Source: Onishia taeanensis (lineage in GTDB: Bacteria > Pseudomonadota > Gammaproteobacteria > Pseudomonadales > Halomonadaceae). From it: DNA of 64,000 nt. Below the pieces are notes generated by a model that searched no databases, was not told the origin of the DNA, and worked only from the letters and a program-made list of their open reading frames with translations. The stretch lies in the NCBI RefSeq assembly GCF_003268885.1, contig NZ_QLSX01000003.1, positions 186,001-250,000 of the forward strand, read 5' to 3'. A program made the position numbers and the translations under genes. Positions within the stretch are counted from its first letter, which is position 1. Each line of letters opens with the position of its first letter. This document shows positions 44,323 to 52,209 of the stretch, piece after piece.

Positions 44323-44724
44323 TTAGCCCAGGGCGGCGATGCCTGCCTTGGCGACCTGTACGTCCTGATCCGGCTTGACGCCGGAGACGCCCACGGTGCC
44401 GGCGATTTGGCCGTCGTGTAGTACCGGGACACCGCCTGACAGGGTGGCGGTCAGCGGGGCGGACAGGAAGGCGGTGCGGCCGTTGTTGATCATGTCCTCG
44501 AAGGCCTGGGTTTCCTTGCCGCCCAGCGCGGAGGTGCGGGCTTTCTCGGAGGCCACTGAGGGAGTCATCGGCGCGGCGCCATCGAGGCGGCGCAGGGCCA
44601 GTAGATGGCCACCGTCATCGGCAACAGCGATGGTCACGGCCCAGCCGTTGGCTTCCGCTTCTTTCTGTGCGGCGTCGAGAATGATGTTCGCATCTGCGAG
44701 GGTCAGTACGGATTTGGTCTGCAT
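44323..44724 (-). CDS. glcG: GlcG/HbpS-family protein
   Basis: A 133-residue GlcG-like protein starting MQTKSVLTLADANIILDAAQ, with GWAVTIAVADDGGHLLALRRLDGA, GGVPVLHDGQIAGTVGVSG and a terminal helix. GlcG is encoded in glycolate oxidase operons; HbpS relatives bind haem or cobalamin-like ligands, and GlcG's own role is unknown. It follows glcDEF on the same strand, separated by the 119-bp repeat array, so it belongs to the glycolate cluster. Confidence 0.9.
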   Translation of the reverse strand: MQTKSVLTLADANIILDAAQKEAEANGWAVTIAVADDGGHLLALRRLDGAAPMTPSVASEKARTSALGGKETQAFEDMINNGRTAFLSAPLTATLSGGVPVLHDGQIAGTVGVSGVKPDQDVQVAKAGIAALG

Positions 44725-44832
44725 GGAATGCTCCTATGGGGTGTGGGACATGTGGTGGTTGAGCGGCGCCAGCCAGATAGGGCTGGCGCCTGCATGAATC
44801 GCGCGGTGACGCTCCTTCATTAGGTACGTCAT

Positions 44833-45158
44833 GTCAGCGCCTCATCGACGATTTCGATCCAGTGGCGAACCGGCGTGCGGCCAGCCCCGGCCAGGTGGGC
44901 CTGACAGCTACATGCGTGAGCGCCGTGACGATCCTCTGTCGAGTGCATCACGTCAGCGCCTCATCGACGATTTCGATCCAGTGGCGAACCGGCGTGCGGC
45001 CAGCCCCGGCCAGATGGGTCTGACAGCTACATGCGTGAGCGCCGTGACGATCCTCTGTCGAGTGCATCACGCCAGCGCCTCATCGACGATTTCGATCCAG
45101 TGGCGAACCGGCGTGCGGCCAGCCCCGGCCAGATGGGTCTGACACCCAATGTTCGCCG
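44833..45158. repeat. 119-bp tandem array copying the 3' end of glcF
   Basis: Two full copies (44833-44951 and 44952-45070) differ at only two bases. A third, partial copy from 45071 is the real 3' end of glcF. All share about 70 bases encoding the last ~23 residues of GlcF. In the two downstream copies a 14-base segment replaces 9 bases of the gene, which breaks the frame. So the array is noncoding DNA made from a gene end. It fills the glcF-glcG gap (44725-45066), in which I see no other gene. Confidence 0.92.
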
Positions 45159-46299
45159 TGACGATCATCTCCGGGTCGCCGGCTTCCAATGCGTCGAGCT
45201 TGTTGTCTCGCAGCTGGGTGGCCAGTTCTGGCTGGGTGATCGAATAGGTACCTGCCGAGCCGCAGCACAGGTGGCCATCCTGAACCGGGGTTAGCGAGAA
45301 GCCCAGCCGGCTGAGTACGCCTTCGACGCTGCCCGCTAGCTTCTGTGCATGCTGCAGCGTACAGGGGCAGTGAAAGGCCAGCCGCTTCTTGTCCTGAATG
45401 CTCAGGGCGTCCAGGTCTTCGTTGGCCAGTAGTTCGCCGAGATCCTTGGCCAGTGCGCTGACGCGGGCGGCTTTCTCGGCATAGGCCGGATCGTTGGCCA
45501 GCGCTTCGCCATATTCCTTGACCATGGCGCCGCAGCCGCTGGCGGTCTGAACAATGGCTTCACAGCCCTCTTCCAGGTGCGGCCACCAGGCGTCGATATT
45601 GGCGCGCATGCGCTCTCGCCCGGCGTCCTGGGCATTCAGGTGGAAATCGATGGCGCCACAGCAGCCGGCCTCGGGCGCTGGGGTCAAGCCGATGCCGAGC
45701 TTGTCCAGCACTCGGGCGGTGGCGGCATTGGTGTTGGGCGATAGGCCAGGCTGTACGCAGCCTTCGAGAATCAGCATCTGGCGAGCATGGCGCCTGCCCT
45801 CGGGGCGCTTGCCGGCATCCACCGGCGCCGGCGGCATCTTGCTGCTGAGCCGGCCCGGCACCAGTGGCTTGAAGGCAGTACCCAACGCGAGCAGGGCCTT
45901 GAAGCGGGCGGGCTCGACCAGCGCCTTGCGCAGCCCGAAGCGCAGGGTTCGCTCCGGCAGGCTTCTCGGCACGCGGCGCTCGATTTCGGCGCGGCCGATG
46001 TCGAGTAGCTTGTGGTACTCGACGCCGGAGGGGCAGGTCGTCTCGCAGTTGCGGCAGGTCAGACAGCGGTCCAGGTGCAGCCGAGTCTCCTCGGTGACCC
46101 GGTCGTCGTCATCGCGGCTCTCCAGCAATTCCTTCATCAGGTAGATGCGACCGCGGGGCCCATCGCGCTCGTCGCCGAGCAGCTGGTAGGTCGGGCAGGT
46201 GGCATTGCAGAAGCCGCAGTGCACGCAGCTGCGCAGTACCCGGTCGGCCTCACGGATATGCGGCTTCTTGAGATCGTCTTGGCTGAAATGAGTCTGCAT
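45067..46299 (-). CDS. glcF: Glycolate oxidase iron-sulfur subunit
   Basis: A 410-residue subunit of the membrane-associated glycolate dehydrogenase GlcDEF, which oxidises glycolate to glyoxylate and passes electrons to quinone. Two 4Fe-4S motifs are visible, CVHCGFCNATCP (about 26-37) and CLTCRNCETTCP (about 78-89). They are followed by two CCG domains (GCCGAIDFH and CCGSAGTYS). The start at 46299 is preceded by AGAGAG and a small 13-bp repeat. It follows glcE by 81 bases. Its 3' end is tandemly duplicated downstream. Confidence 0.94.
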   Translation of the reverse strand: MQTHFSQDDLKKPHIREADRVLRSCVHCGFCNATCPTYQLLGDERDGPRGRIYLMKELLESRDDDDRVTEETRLHLDRCLTCRNCETTCPSGVEYHKLLDIGRAEIERRVPRSLPERTLRFGLRKALVEPARFKALLALGTAFKPLVPGRLSSKMPPAPVDAGKRPEGRRHARQMLILEGCVQPGLSPNTNAATARVLDKLGIGLTPAPEAGCCGAIDFHLNAQDAGRERMRANIDAWWPHLEEGCEAIVQTASGCGAMVKEYGEALANDPAYAEKAARVSALAKDLGELLANEDLDALSIQDKKRLAFHCPCTLQHAQKLAGSVEGVLSRLGFSLTPVQDGHLCCGSAGTYSITQPELATQLRDNKLDALEAGDPEMIVTANIGCQTHLAGAGRTPVRHWIEIVDEALA

Positions 46300-46325
46300 C
46301 GGGCTCTCTCTTCGGGCTATCTCTT
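46300..46325. repeat. Two 13-bp tandem repeats before glcF
   Basis: cgggctctctctt (46300-46312) and cgggctatctctt (46313-46325) differ at one base. They abut the glcF start codon, and on the minus strand supply two AGAGA-like ribosome-binding candidates. Confidence 0.75.
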
Positions 46326-46380
46326 CAGGCGTTCCCGTCGTGCTGCTCTTTTGGGAGTTCCCTTCGAGCTGTTACCGAGC

Positions 46381-47457
46381 TCAGAAGTCGCCGTAGAGGC
46401 GGCCAGGGTTGAAGATCCCGTTTGGGTCGAGTTCGGCCTTGAGCCGACGGTGGTACTTGGCGATGACCGGGGCCAGCGGCGTGAAGGGCTCGGCTGTTCC
46501 GGGCGTCAGGCAGCTGGCGTGGCCACCGGCGCTGCTGGCGGCGGCGCGAATCTCATCGGGATCGGCATCGCTCTTCAGCCAGCGCTGGGCGCCAGCCCAA
46601 TCGAAGAGCGTTTCTCCGGCCAGTGAAAGCGGCGGGGTATGGTTGGGCAATGACAGCCGCCACAGCGGGCGTGAGTCTTGGTTAAAGAAGGGCAGGTTCA
46701 GGTCGCGCAGCGCCTGCCAGAAGCCGTCCTTGAGCTCGTCGCCGCCGAGGCGCTCGCGGGTCGCGGCCACCGAGCTGGCGCCGCCCTCCAGGCGCAGGTG
46801 CAGGGCGCCGGCTGCGTAGGCCGCAGCGGTGATCGGCAGCGGCTGGCGGCCCCATTCGGTGAGCCGGTCCAGGGCTTTCTCCAGCGGCATGTCCAGGTGC
46901 AGGCTGGCACTTGCGGCGGGCTTGGGCAGCACCTTCATCGACACCTCGCTGACGACACCGAGGGTGCCCTGGGCACCGACCATCAGCCGCGACAGATCGT
47001 AGCCGGCGACGTTCTTCATCACCTCTCCGCCGAAGCGCAGCTCGCGGCCGGCGCGATCGATCACGCGGGTGCCGAGAACGAAGTCGCGCACCGCGCCGGC
47101 CCAGGGACGGCGCGGGCCGGATAGCCCGGTGGCGATCATGCCGCCGACGGTGCTTCCCTCACCGAAGCGAGGCGGTTCGCAGCCGAGCATCTGGCCTTCT
47201 GCTTCAAGCGCTGCCTCTAGCTCCGCGAGCGGCGTGCCGGCACGTACCGAAACGACGAGCTCGACCGGGTCATAGTGGGTGATACCGCGATGGGCGGCCA
47301 GCGACAGTGGCGTGCCGTCCATCGTTCGGCCGTAAAAACCCCGGGTGTCGCCACCGACGATTCTCAACGGCGAGCCAGCGGCATCTGCCTGGCGGATCTG
47401 CTCGCCAAGTTCTGCGCTCGCGTCCTGATAGCGGGGTGATACGTATTTCTCAGACAT
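46381..47457 (-). CDS. glcE: Glycolate oxidase FAD-binding subunit
   Basis: A 358-residue subunit of GlcDEF with a PCMH-type FAD-binding fold. Visible are PLRIVGGDTRGFYG, EGSTVGGMIATGLSGPRRP with the flavin-binding glycines, and the C-terminal LDPNGIFNPGRLYG typical of the family. It is shorter than GlcD and is needed for the complex. It starts with ATG 83 bases behind glcD; an intercistronic hairpin (47485-47509) and a 22-bp repeat lie between. Confidence 0.94.
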   Translation of the reverse strand: MSEKYVSPRYQDASAELGEQIRQADAAGSPLRIVGGDTRGFYGRTMDGTPLSLAAHRGITHYDPVELVVSVRAGTPLAELEAALEAEGQMLGCEPPRFGEGSTVGGMIATGLSGPRRPWAGAVRDFVLGTRVIDRAGRELRFGGEVMKNVAGYDLSRLMVGAQGTLGVVSEVSMKVLPKPAASASLHLDMPLEKALDRLTEWGRQPLPITAAAYAAGALHLRLEGGASSVAATRERLGGDELKDGFWQALRDLNLPFFNQDSRPLWRLSLPNHTPPLSLAGETLFDWAGAQRWLKSDADPDEIRAAASSAGGHASCLTPGTAEPFTPLAPVIAKYHRRLKAELDPNGIFNPGRLYGDF

Positions 47458-47484
47458 GATGAATCCTTCTGGGTCTCGCCAGCT

Positions 47485-47509
47485 CCGCGGCGGCCTCTAG
47501 CCGCCGCGG
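47485..47509. other. Intercistronic hairpin between glcD and glcE
   Basis: Perfect 10-bp arms ccgcggcggc (47485-47494) and gccgccgcgg (47500-47509) with a 5-base loop. No T tract follows, so an RNA-stability or attenuation element is as likely as a terminator. Confidence 0.7.
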
Positions 47510-47516
47510 CCGCCTT

Positions 47517-47560
47517 GATCAGAACCGTGGAAGCTCTCGATTAAAACCGCGGAAGCTCTG
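47517..47560. repeat. 22-bp tandem repeat spanning the glcD stop
   Basis: Units 47517-47538 and 47539-47560 match at 18 of 22 bases. The second unit contains the last codons and the TAA stop of glcD (minus strand); the first is a downstream copy. This repeats, on a small scale, the pattern at the end of glcF. Confidence 0.85.
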
Positions 47561-49040
47561 GATGCGGCAGCTCGTTGTTGTGGACGTGCATGGCACCGAA
47601 CTCGGCACAGCGCTGCAGGGTCGGGATGTTCTTGCCCGGGTTGAGCAGTCGCTGCTCGTCGAAGGCTGCCTTCACCGCATGGAACGCTGTGATCTCATCG
47701 GGCTGGAACTGGGCGCACATCTGATTGATCTTCTCGCGGCCCACGCCGTGCTCGCCGGTGATGCTGCCGCCGGCCTCCACGCACAGCTCAAGAATCTTGC
47801 CGCCGACTTCTTCGGCAAGCTCAAGCTCGCCGGGCTGGTTGGCATCGAACAGGATCAGCGGATGCATATTGCCGTCACCGGCATGGAAGACGTTGGCAAC
47901 ACGCAGGCCCGATTCCTCGGAGAGCCGGGCGATGCCCTTTAGCACGCCTGGCAGGGCCCGGCGCGGGATGGTGCCGTCCATGCAATAGTAGTCCGGAGAC
48001 ATGCGCCCCACGGCGGGGAAGGCATTCTTGCGACCGGCCCAGAAGCGCGCCCGCTCGGCCTCGTCGCGGGCCTGCTGGATATCTGTGGCGCCGGCGGCTT
48101 CAAGCACGCGGCGCACCGTCTCGCAGTCGTCGGCCACGTCGGCTTCCACGCCGTCGAGCTCGCAGAGCAGAATGGCTTCGGCATCTACCGGGTAGCCGGC
48201 CTTGACGAAGTCCTCGGCGGCGCGGATCGCCAGCTTGTCCATCATCTCTAGGCCGCCAGGGATGATGCCCGCGGCGATGATCTCGCCCACTGCGCGGCCT
48301 GCCTTCTCAACGTCGTCGAAGCTTGCCATCAGCACCTTGGCGGTCTCGGGCTTGGGCAACAGCTTGACGGTGATTTCGGTGATCACGCCGAGCATGCCCT
48401 CGCTACCGGTGAACAGGGCCAGCAGGTCGAAGCCCGGCGCGTCGAAGGCCTCGGAGCCCAGGGTCATGCGCTCGCCTTCGATGGTAATCACCTCGACCTT
48501 GAGCACGTTATGCACCGTCAGGCCGTATTTCAGGCAGTGCACACCGCCCGCGTTCTCGGCGACGTTGCCTCCGATCGAGCAGGCAATCTGCGAGGAAGGA
48601 TCGGGAGCGTAATAGAGACCATGGGGCGCGGCGGCTTCGGAGATCGCCAGGTTGCGAACACCGGGCTGCACTCGCGCGACGCGGGCCTCGGGGTCGACGT
48701 CGAGGATGCGCTTGAAGCGCGACATCACCAGCAGCACGCCCTGCTCTAACGGCAGGGCGCCGCCGGAAAGGCCGGTGCCGGCGCCGCGCGTCACAACCGG
48801 CACGCCCAGGGCGTTGCAGCGGCGCATCAGCGTCTCGACCTGATCAAGGGTCTCGGGCAGCGCCACCAGCATTGGCAACACCTGGTAGACCGACAGGCCA
48901 TCGCACTCGAAGGGTCGCAGGTCTTCCTCGTGGTGCAACAGGGTCATGCCCGGAATGGCCCGACTCAGGTCAGCGAGCACGTCGGCCTTGTCATGGGGCG
49001 CAATCGCGCCGTCGAGATGTTCATCGTAGAGGATGTTCAT
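47541..49040 (-). CDS. glcD: Glycolate oxidase FAD-linked catalytic subunit
   Basis: A 499-residue FAD-linked oxidase. The PCMH domain shows VVTRGAGTGLSGGALPLEQG and DPSSQIACSIGGNVAENAGG, and the C-terminal domain has VFHAGDGNMHPLILFD and GGSITGEHGVGREK. Together with GlcE and GlcF it oxidises glycolate (some relatives D-lactate). Length is exactly that of the family. It is the first gene of glcDEF; a TGGT-ATG-ACCA palindrome about 100 bases upstream is probably the operator. Confidence 0.95.
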   Translation of the reverse strand: MNILYDEHLDGAIAPHDKADVLADLSRAIPGMTLLHHEEDLRPFECDGLSVYQVLPMLVALPETLDQVETLMRRCNALGVPVVTRGAGTGLSGGALPLEQGVLLVMSRFKRILDVDPEARVARVQPGVRNLAISEAAAPHGLYYAPDPSSQIACSIGGNVAENAGGVHCLKYGLTVHNVLKVEVITIEGERMTLGSEAFDAPGFDLLALFTGSEGMLGVITEITVKLLPKPETAKVLMASFDDVEKAGRAVGEIIAAGIIPGGLEMMDKLAIRAAEDFVKAGYPVDAEAILLCELDGVEADVADDCETVRRVLEAAGATDIQQARDEAERARFWAGRKNAFPAVGRMSPDYYCMDGTIPRRALPGVLKGIARLSEESGLRVANVFHAGDGNMHPLILFDANQPGELELAEEVGGKILELCVEAGGSITGEHGVGREKINQMCAQFQPDEITAFHAVKAAFDEQRLLNPGKNIPTLQRCAEFGAMHVHNNELPHPELPRF

Positions 49041-49136
49041 GGTCGTGCCTCAACTGGGTCGTGGCCACGGGCCACGGCAAAAGCTAGTCCTCCAATCTGC
49101 GCAATCCTTGGAAGCCTGTAAAGCCTCTTGGGACGA

Positions 49137-49147
49137 TGGTATGACCA
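49137..49147. promoter_or_regulatory. GntR-type operator upstream of glcD
   Basis: The palindrome TGGT-ATG-ACCA fits the TGGTNNNACCA pattern bound by FadR-subfamily GntR regulators such as LldR, PdhR and GlcC. An identical 11-mer lies upstream of the permease gene at 51228. Confidence 0.75.
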
Positions 49148-49161
49148 ATGGATGAGATAAA

Positions 49162-49178
49162 ATGGAAATATTTTCCAT
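49162..49178. promoter_or_regulatory. AT-rich 17-bp palindrome upstream of glcD
   Basis: atggaaa-tat-tttccat is a perfect 7-3-7 palindrome 14 bases from the GntR-type box. It could be a second operator; the binding protein is unknown. Confidence 0.55.
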
Positions 49179-49344
49179 CTTTTCATTGTGTCCGGGTCAT
49201 TGTGTCCAAGGGCATGGCCGGTTGCCCAGCGACGAATGACGCATTCATACGCCGAAAGCAGTCAGGAAGTGGCTTGATAGAGGCAGGCAATAACGAAGGG
49301 AGCAAAGCAAGATTAGAAGGAGCGCAGTACAAGGGCCAGTAAGC

Positions 49345-49372
49345 ACGACGCCCGGCTGGGCGCGGGCGTCGT
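49345..49372. terminator. Hairpin downstream of the permease gene
   Basis: Perfect 10-bp arms acgacgcccg (49345-49354) and cgggcgtcgt (49363-49372), 27 bases past the permease stop. It has no clear T tract. Confidence 0.6.
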
Positions 49373-49398
49373 GATGATGGCTTAGGGTGCCGGCCCCT

Positions 49399-51099
49399 TT
49401 AGCCCAGGCCGAGCAGGCCGTCGCTGATATTGAAGCCGTAAAGCGCTATCAAACCGATTAGACCGGCGGCGGTCACGTAGTAGATCGTCGGCAGGATCGT
49501 CTTGCGCAGGGTGATGCCTTCTCGACCCAGCAGGCCGACGGTTGCCGAGGCTGCGACCACGTTGTGAATGGCGATCATGTTGCCGGCGGCGGCGCCGACC
49601 GCCTGCAGGGACACCATCATGGCGGTGGATAGCCCCAGCTGCTGCGCGACGTTGAACTGGAAGTCCGACAGCATCAGGTTCGACACGGTATTGGAGCCGG
49701 CGATAAAGGCCCCCAGGGCGCCCACTGCCGGTGCAAACAGCGGATAGACATGGCCCATGCTGTCGGCCACAAACTGCGCCATGGCGACCGGCATCGAGAC
49801 CAGGTCTGCGGTATTGACGCCGGAGTTGATCAGGATGCGCACCATGGGAATGGTGAACAGCAGCACGAAACCAGCGCCCAGCAGGGTCTTGGACGACTCG
49901 TGGACGGCGGCCTTGACCTCTGCAATACGCATGCGATGCAGGGCGACGGTGACCAGCACGACCGCGATCAGAATGCCGCCAGGCAGGTAGAGTGGCTGGA
50001 TGCTGCCCGACACGCCGGCCTCGCCAAGAATGTTGCTCCAGGACAGGCTGAGCGAGGTCAGCGCCTGCTTGAGCGGCTCGATGGTGCGCGAGGCGACTAG
50101 GAAGATGGCCAGCAGCACGTAGGGCACCCAGCCCATGAAGGTAGACATCGGCGCTTTGCCGCCGACGTTATCGAGCTTGATCTCGAGCTTGCCGATCCAC
50201 TCGTCAGGCCAGGAGCTGGACTCGGGGAAATCCCAGGTGTCTTTCGGGATCAGGAAGCCACTGCGAGCGGCCGGCACGACGATGGCAAGGCCTACCATGG
50301 CGCCGATCATCGACGGGAACTCCGGCCCCAGCAGCACGCCGGCCAGCATGTAGGGCACCACGAAGCAGGCACCGGCGAAAAGGGCGAAGGGCGCAATCGA
50401 CAGGCCTTCCTTCCAGGAGCGATTGGCGCCGAAGAAACGCACCATCATTAGCACCAGCAGCAGCGGCATCAACAGACCGATGATGCCGTGAATGATGGCC
50501 ACCTCAGAGGTGATCAGCCGAAAGTACTCGAGCCAGGTGCCGCCGCCGGCGGTCAACTGCTCGGTGATGCCGGCCTTGTCCAGGCCACCGCTAACGCCGA
50601 CCACGATGGGCGTGCCCACGGCACCGAAGGATACCGGCGTGGACTGGATCATCATGCCGACCATCACCGCGGCCAGCGCCGGGAAGCCGAGCGCTACCAT
50701 CAGCGGTGCGGCTACGGCGGCAGGCGTGCCGAAGCCCGAAGCACCTTCGATGAAGCAGCCAAACAGCCAGGCGACGATGATCGCCTGAACCCGGCGGTCC
50801 GGGCTGATGCCCGAGAAGCCGTTGCGGATCGCTGCGATGCCGCCGGAATGCTTCAAGGTGTTGAGTAGCAGGATGGCGCCAAAGATGATCCACAGGATCG
50901 CCACCGTTAGCATCAGACCCTGCAGGGTCGAGGCCAGAACGCGGTTGGCCGTCATGTCCCAGGCAAACAGGGCGATGGCGGCAGTCACCACATAAACGAT
51001 GGGCATGGCCTGACGCGCCGGCATACGAAAGCCGATCAGTAACACGCCAGCCAACAACAGTGGCATGAAGGCGAGCAGGGCGAGTAGGGTTTGACTCAT
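49399..51099 (-). CDS. lldP: L-lactate/glycolate permease
   Basis: A 566-residue LctP-family permease with about 13 membrane segments. Family motifs are [40 protein letters not shown] and [19 protein letters not shown]-like residues near 450-470. E. coli LldP and GlcA both carry lactate and glycolate. Being upstream of glcDEF on the same strand with a shared operator sequence favours glycolate (GlcA) as the physiological substrate; D/L-lactate is possible. Confidence 0.92.
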   Translation of the reverse strand: MSQTLLALLAFMPLLLAGVLLIGFRMPARQAMPIVYVVTAAIALFAWDMTANRVLASTLQGLMLTVAILWIIFGAILLLNTLKHSGGIAAIRNGFSGISPDRRVQAIIVAWLFGCFIEGASGFGTPAAVAAPLMVALGFPALAAVMVGMMIQSTPVSFGAVGTPIVVGVSGGLDKAGITEQLTAGGGTWLEYFRLITSEVAIIHGIIGLLMPLLLVLMMVRFFGANRSWKEGLSIAPFALFAGACFVVPYMLAGVLLGPEFPSMIGAMVGLAIVVPAARSGFLIPKDTWDFPESSSWPDEWIGKLEIKLDNVGGKAPMSTFMGWVPYVLLAIFLVASRTIEPLKQALTSLSLSWSNILGEAGVSGSIQPLYLPGGILIAVVLVTVALHRMRIAEVKAAVHESSKTLLGAGFVLLFTIPMVRILINSGVNTADLVSMPVAMAQFVADSMGHVYPLFAPAVGALGAFIAGSNTVSNLMLSDFQFNVAQQLGLSTAMMVSLQAVGAAAGNMIAIHNVVAASATVGLLGREGITLRKTILPTIYYVTAAGLIGLIALYGFNISDGLLGLG

Positions 51100-51227
51100 G
51101 AGGCAGCAATCCTTGTTTTCATTGGGTGGAAGGGAGGTGCCGAGGACATAAGGTGGTTAGGTTAGTAACCGATACTACGGCTTGGCACCATAAGGTTGGA
51201 TTGATGCTTTGGCTATCGGTGGATAAT

Positions 51228-51238
51228 TGGTATGACCA
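51228..51238. promoter_or_regulatory. GntR-type operator upstream of the permease gene
   Basis: TGGT-ATG-ACCA again, here flanked as aattggtatgaccattgg, about 130 bases before the permease start. The 11-mer is identical to that upstream of glcD, so one regulator probably governs both. No GntR gene is in the window. The 274-bp gap between the permease start and the GST gene (51100-51373) holds nothing else I can assign. Confidence 0.75.
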
Positions 51239-51373
51239 TTGGTGTTATGCTAAATAAGATTCTCCATCTCTTTGATATACAAGAATTGTTAGCGCCAATA
51301 TGGCCCCTTTTTACGAAAGTTCGTGGTGTTTTGGGGCGCAATTTTTAGACTAATGGACAGGTGAGGAGACCAC

Positions 51374-52084
51374 ATGAGCCGAGTGCTTTATGAACTGTGC
51401 GGGATTGATGACGAGCTGCTCTTTTCGCCCTTCTGCTGGCGGGTGCGCTATGCGCTTGCGCACAAGGGGCTTGATGCCGAGACACGGCCGTGGCTCTTTT
51501 CCGAGAAAGACGCCATCGCCTTCTCGGGGCAAGGGCTGGTGCCGGTGTTGGTCGACGGCGATGAGGTGGTCAGCGACAGTTTCGAGATCATGCGCTATCT
51601 GGATCGGGTCTATCCCGACAAGCCGCTGCTGGGAAGCCCGGAAGCCGAAGCGAGGGCTCGCTTCTTCAAGCACTACGCCGAGCGTTCGCTGGCGCCGGGC
51701 ATGATGCGCACCATCGTCATGGATCTCTACAATGCGATCCATCCCGATGACCGGGAGTACTTCCGTACCACCCGCGAGAAGCGTTTCGGCCGCACCTTGG
51801 AGGAAATGCATTCGCCGGCCAAGGGCCTGAGCATGCTCGACCAGGCGCTGGCCCCGTTGCGGGGGCGCCTTGAGGAGAGCGACTTCATGGATGGCGAGAC
51901 CCCCGGTGCCGCGGACTACCTGCTGTTCGGCAACTTCATGTGGGCACGCACGGTGTCGACGGCGGACCTGCTGTCCAACGCTGACCCCGTGTATGGCTGG
52001 GTCGAGCGCATGCTCGATGCCCACGCCGGTCTGGGCCGCAACGCCAAGCGTATCGTCGATATCCAGGGCGCCTACGACAAGTGA
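51374..52084 (+). CDS. Glutathione S-transferase family protein (beta-etherase-like)
   Basis: A 236-residue GST with N-terminal SPFCWRVRYALAHKGLDAET, VPVLVDGDEVVSDSFEIMRY, and a long helical C-terminal domain. The arrangement recalls the LigE/LigF-type or fungal-type GSTs. A Cys in FCWRV replaces the usual Ser/Tyr region. The substrate is unknown. It is divergent from the permease operon and ends at a strong bidirectional terminator. Confidence 0.87.
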   Translation: MSRVLYELCGIDDELLFSPFCWRVRYALAHKGLDAETRPWLFSEKDAIAFSGQGLVPVLVDGDEVVSDSFEIMRYLDRVYPDKPLLGSPEAEARARFFKHYAERSLAPGMMRTIVMDLYNAIHPDDREYFRTTREKRFGRTLEEMHSPAKGLSMLDQALAPLRGRLEESDFMDGETPGAADYLLFGNFMWARTVSTADLLSNADPVYGWVERMLDAHAGLGRNAKRIVDIQGAYDK

Positions 52085-52152
52085 TGCTGTCATGAGCGCC
52101 AGACGACGTCTTCGGCGCCGCATCGCCAAGCAACGTTAGCTGGCTTGCATAG

Positions 52153-52184
52153 AAAACGCCCCGCTCTGATGAGCGGGGCGTTTT
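52153..52184. terminator. Bidirectional terminator between the GST and porin genes
   Basis: A perfect 14-bp stem aaaacgccccgctc (52153-52166) and gagcggggcgtttt (52171-52184) with a 4-base loop. Four T follow on both strands, so it should stop both converging transcripts. Confidence 0.9.
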
Positions 52185-52209
52185 CATGTGCGAGGTGTCA
52201 AATGTCAGC

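Larger units (their letters stand above)
49041..49398. other. Regulatory region between the permease gene and glcD
   Basis: About 360 bases without a gene. From right to left on the minus strand it contains a strong hairpin after the permease gene (49345-49372), an AT-rich palindrome (49162-49178) and the GntR-type box (49137-49147), so glcDEF has its own promoter. Confidence 0.6.

Noticed and set aside
44096-44326. 76-codon plus-strand frame starting with TTG after the small membrane protein
   Set aside because: No ribosome-binding site, no family features; it appears to be read-through of noncoding sequence.
44831-45142. Repetitive plus-strand frame across the 119-bp array
   Set aside because: It is simply the antisense of the repeated glcF end; the repeated peptide follows from the DNA duplication and there is no ribosome-binding site.
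44833-45158. CRISPR-like array
   Set aside because: The repeat unit is 119 bp with no unique spacers, and no cas gene is in the window.
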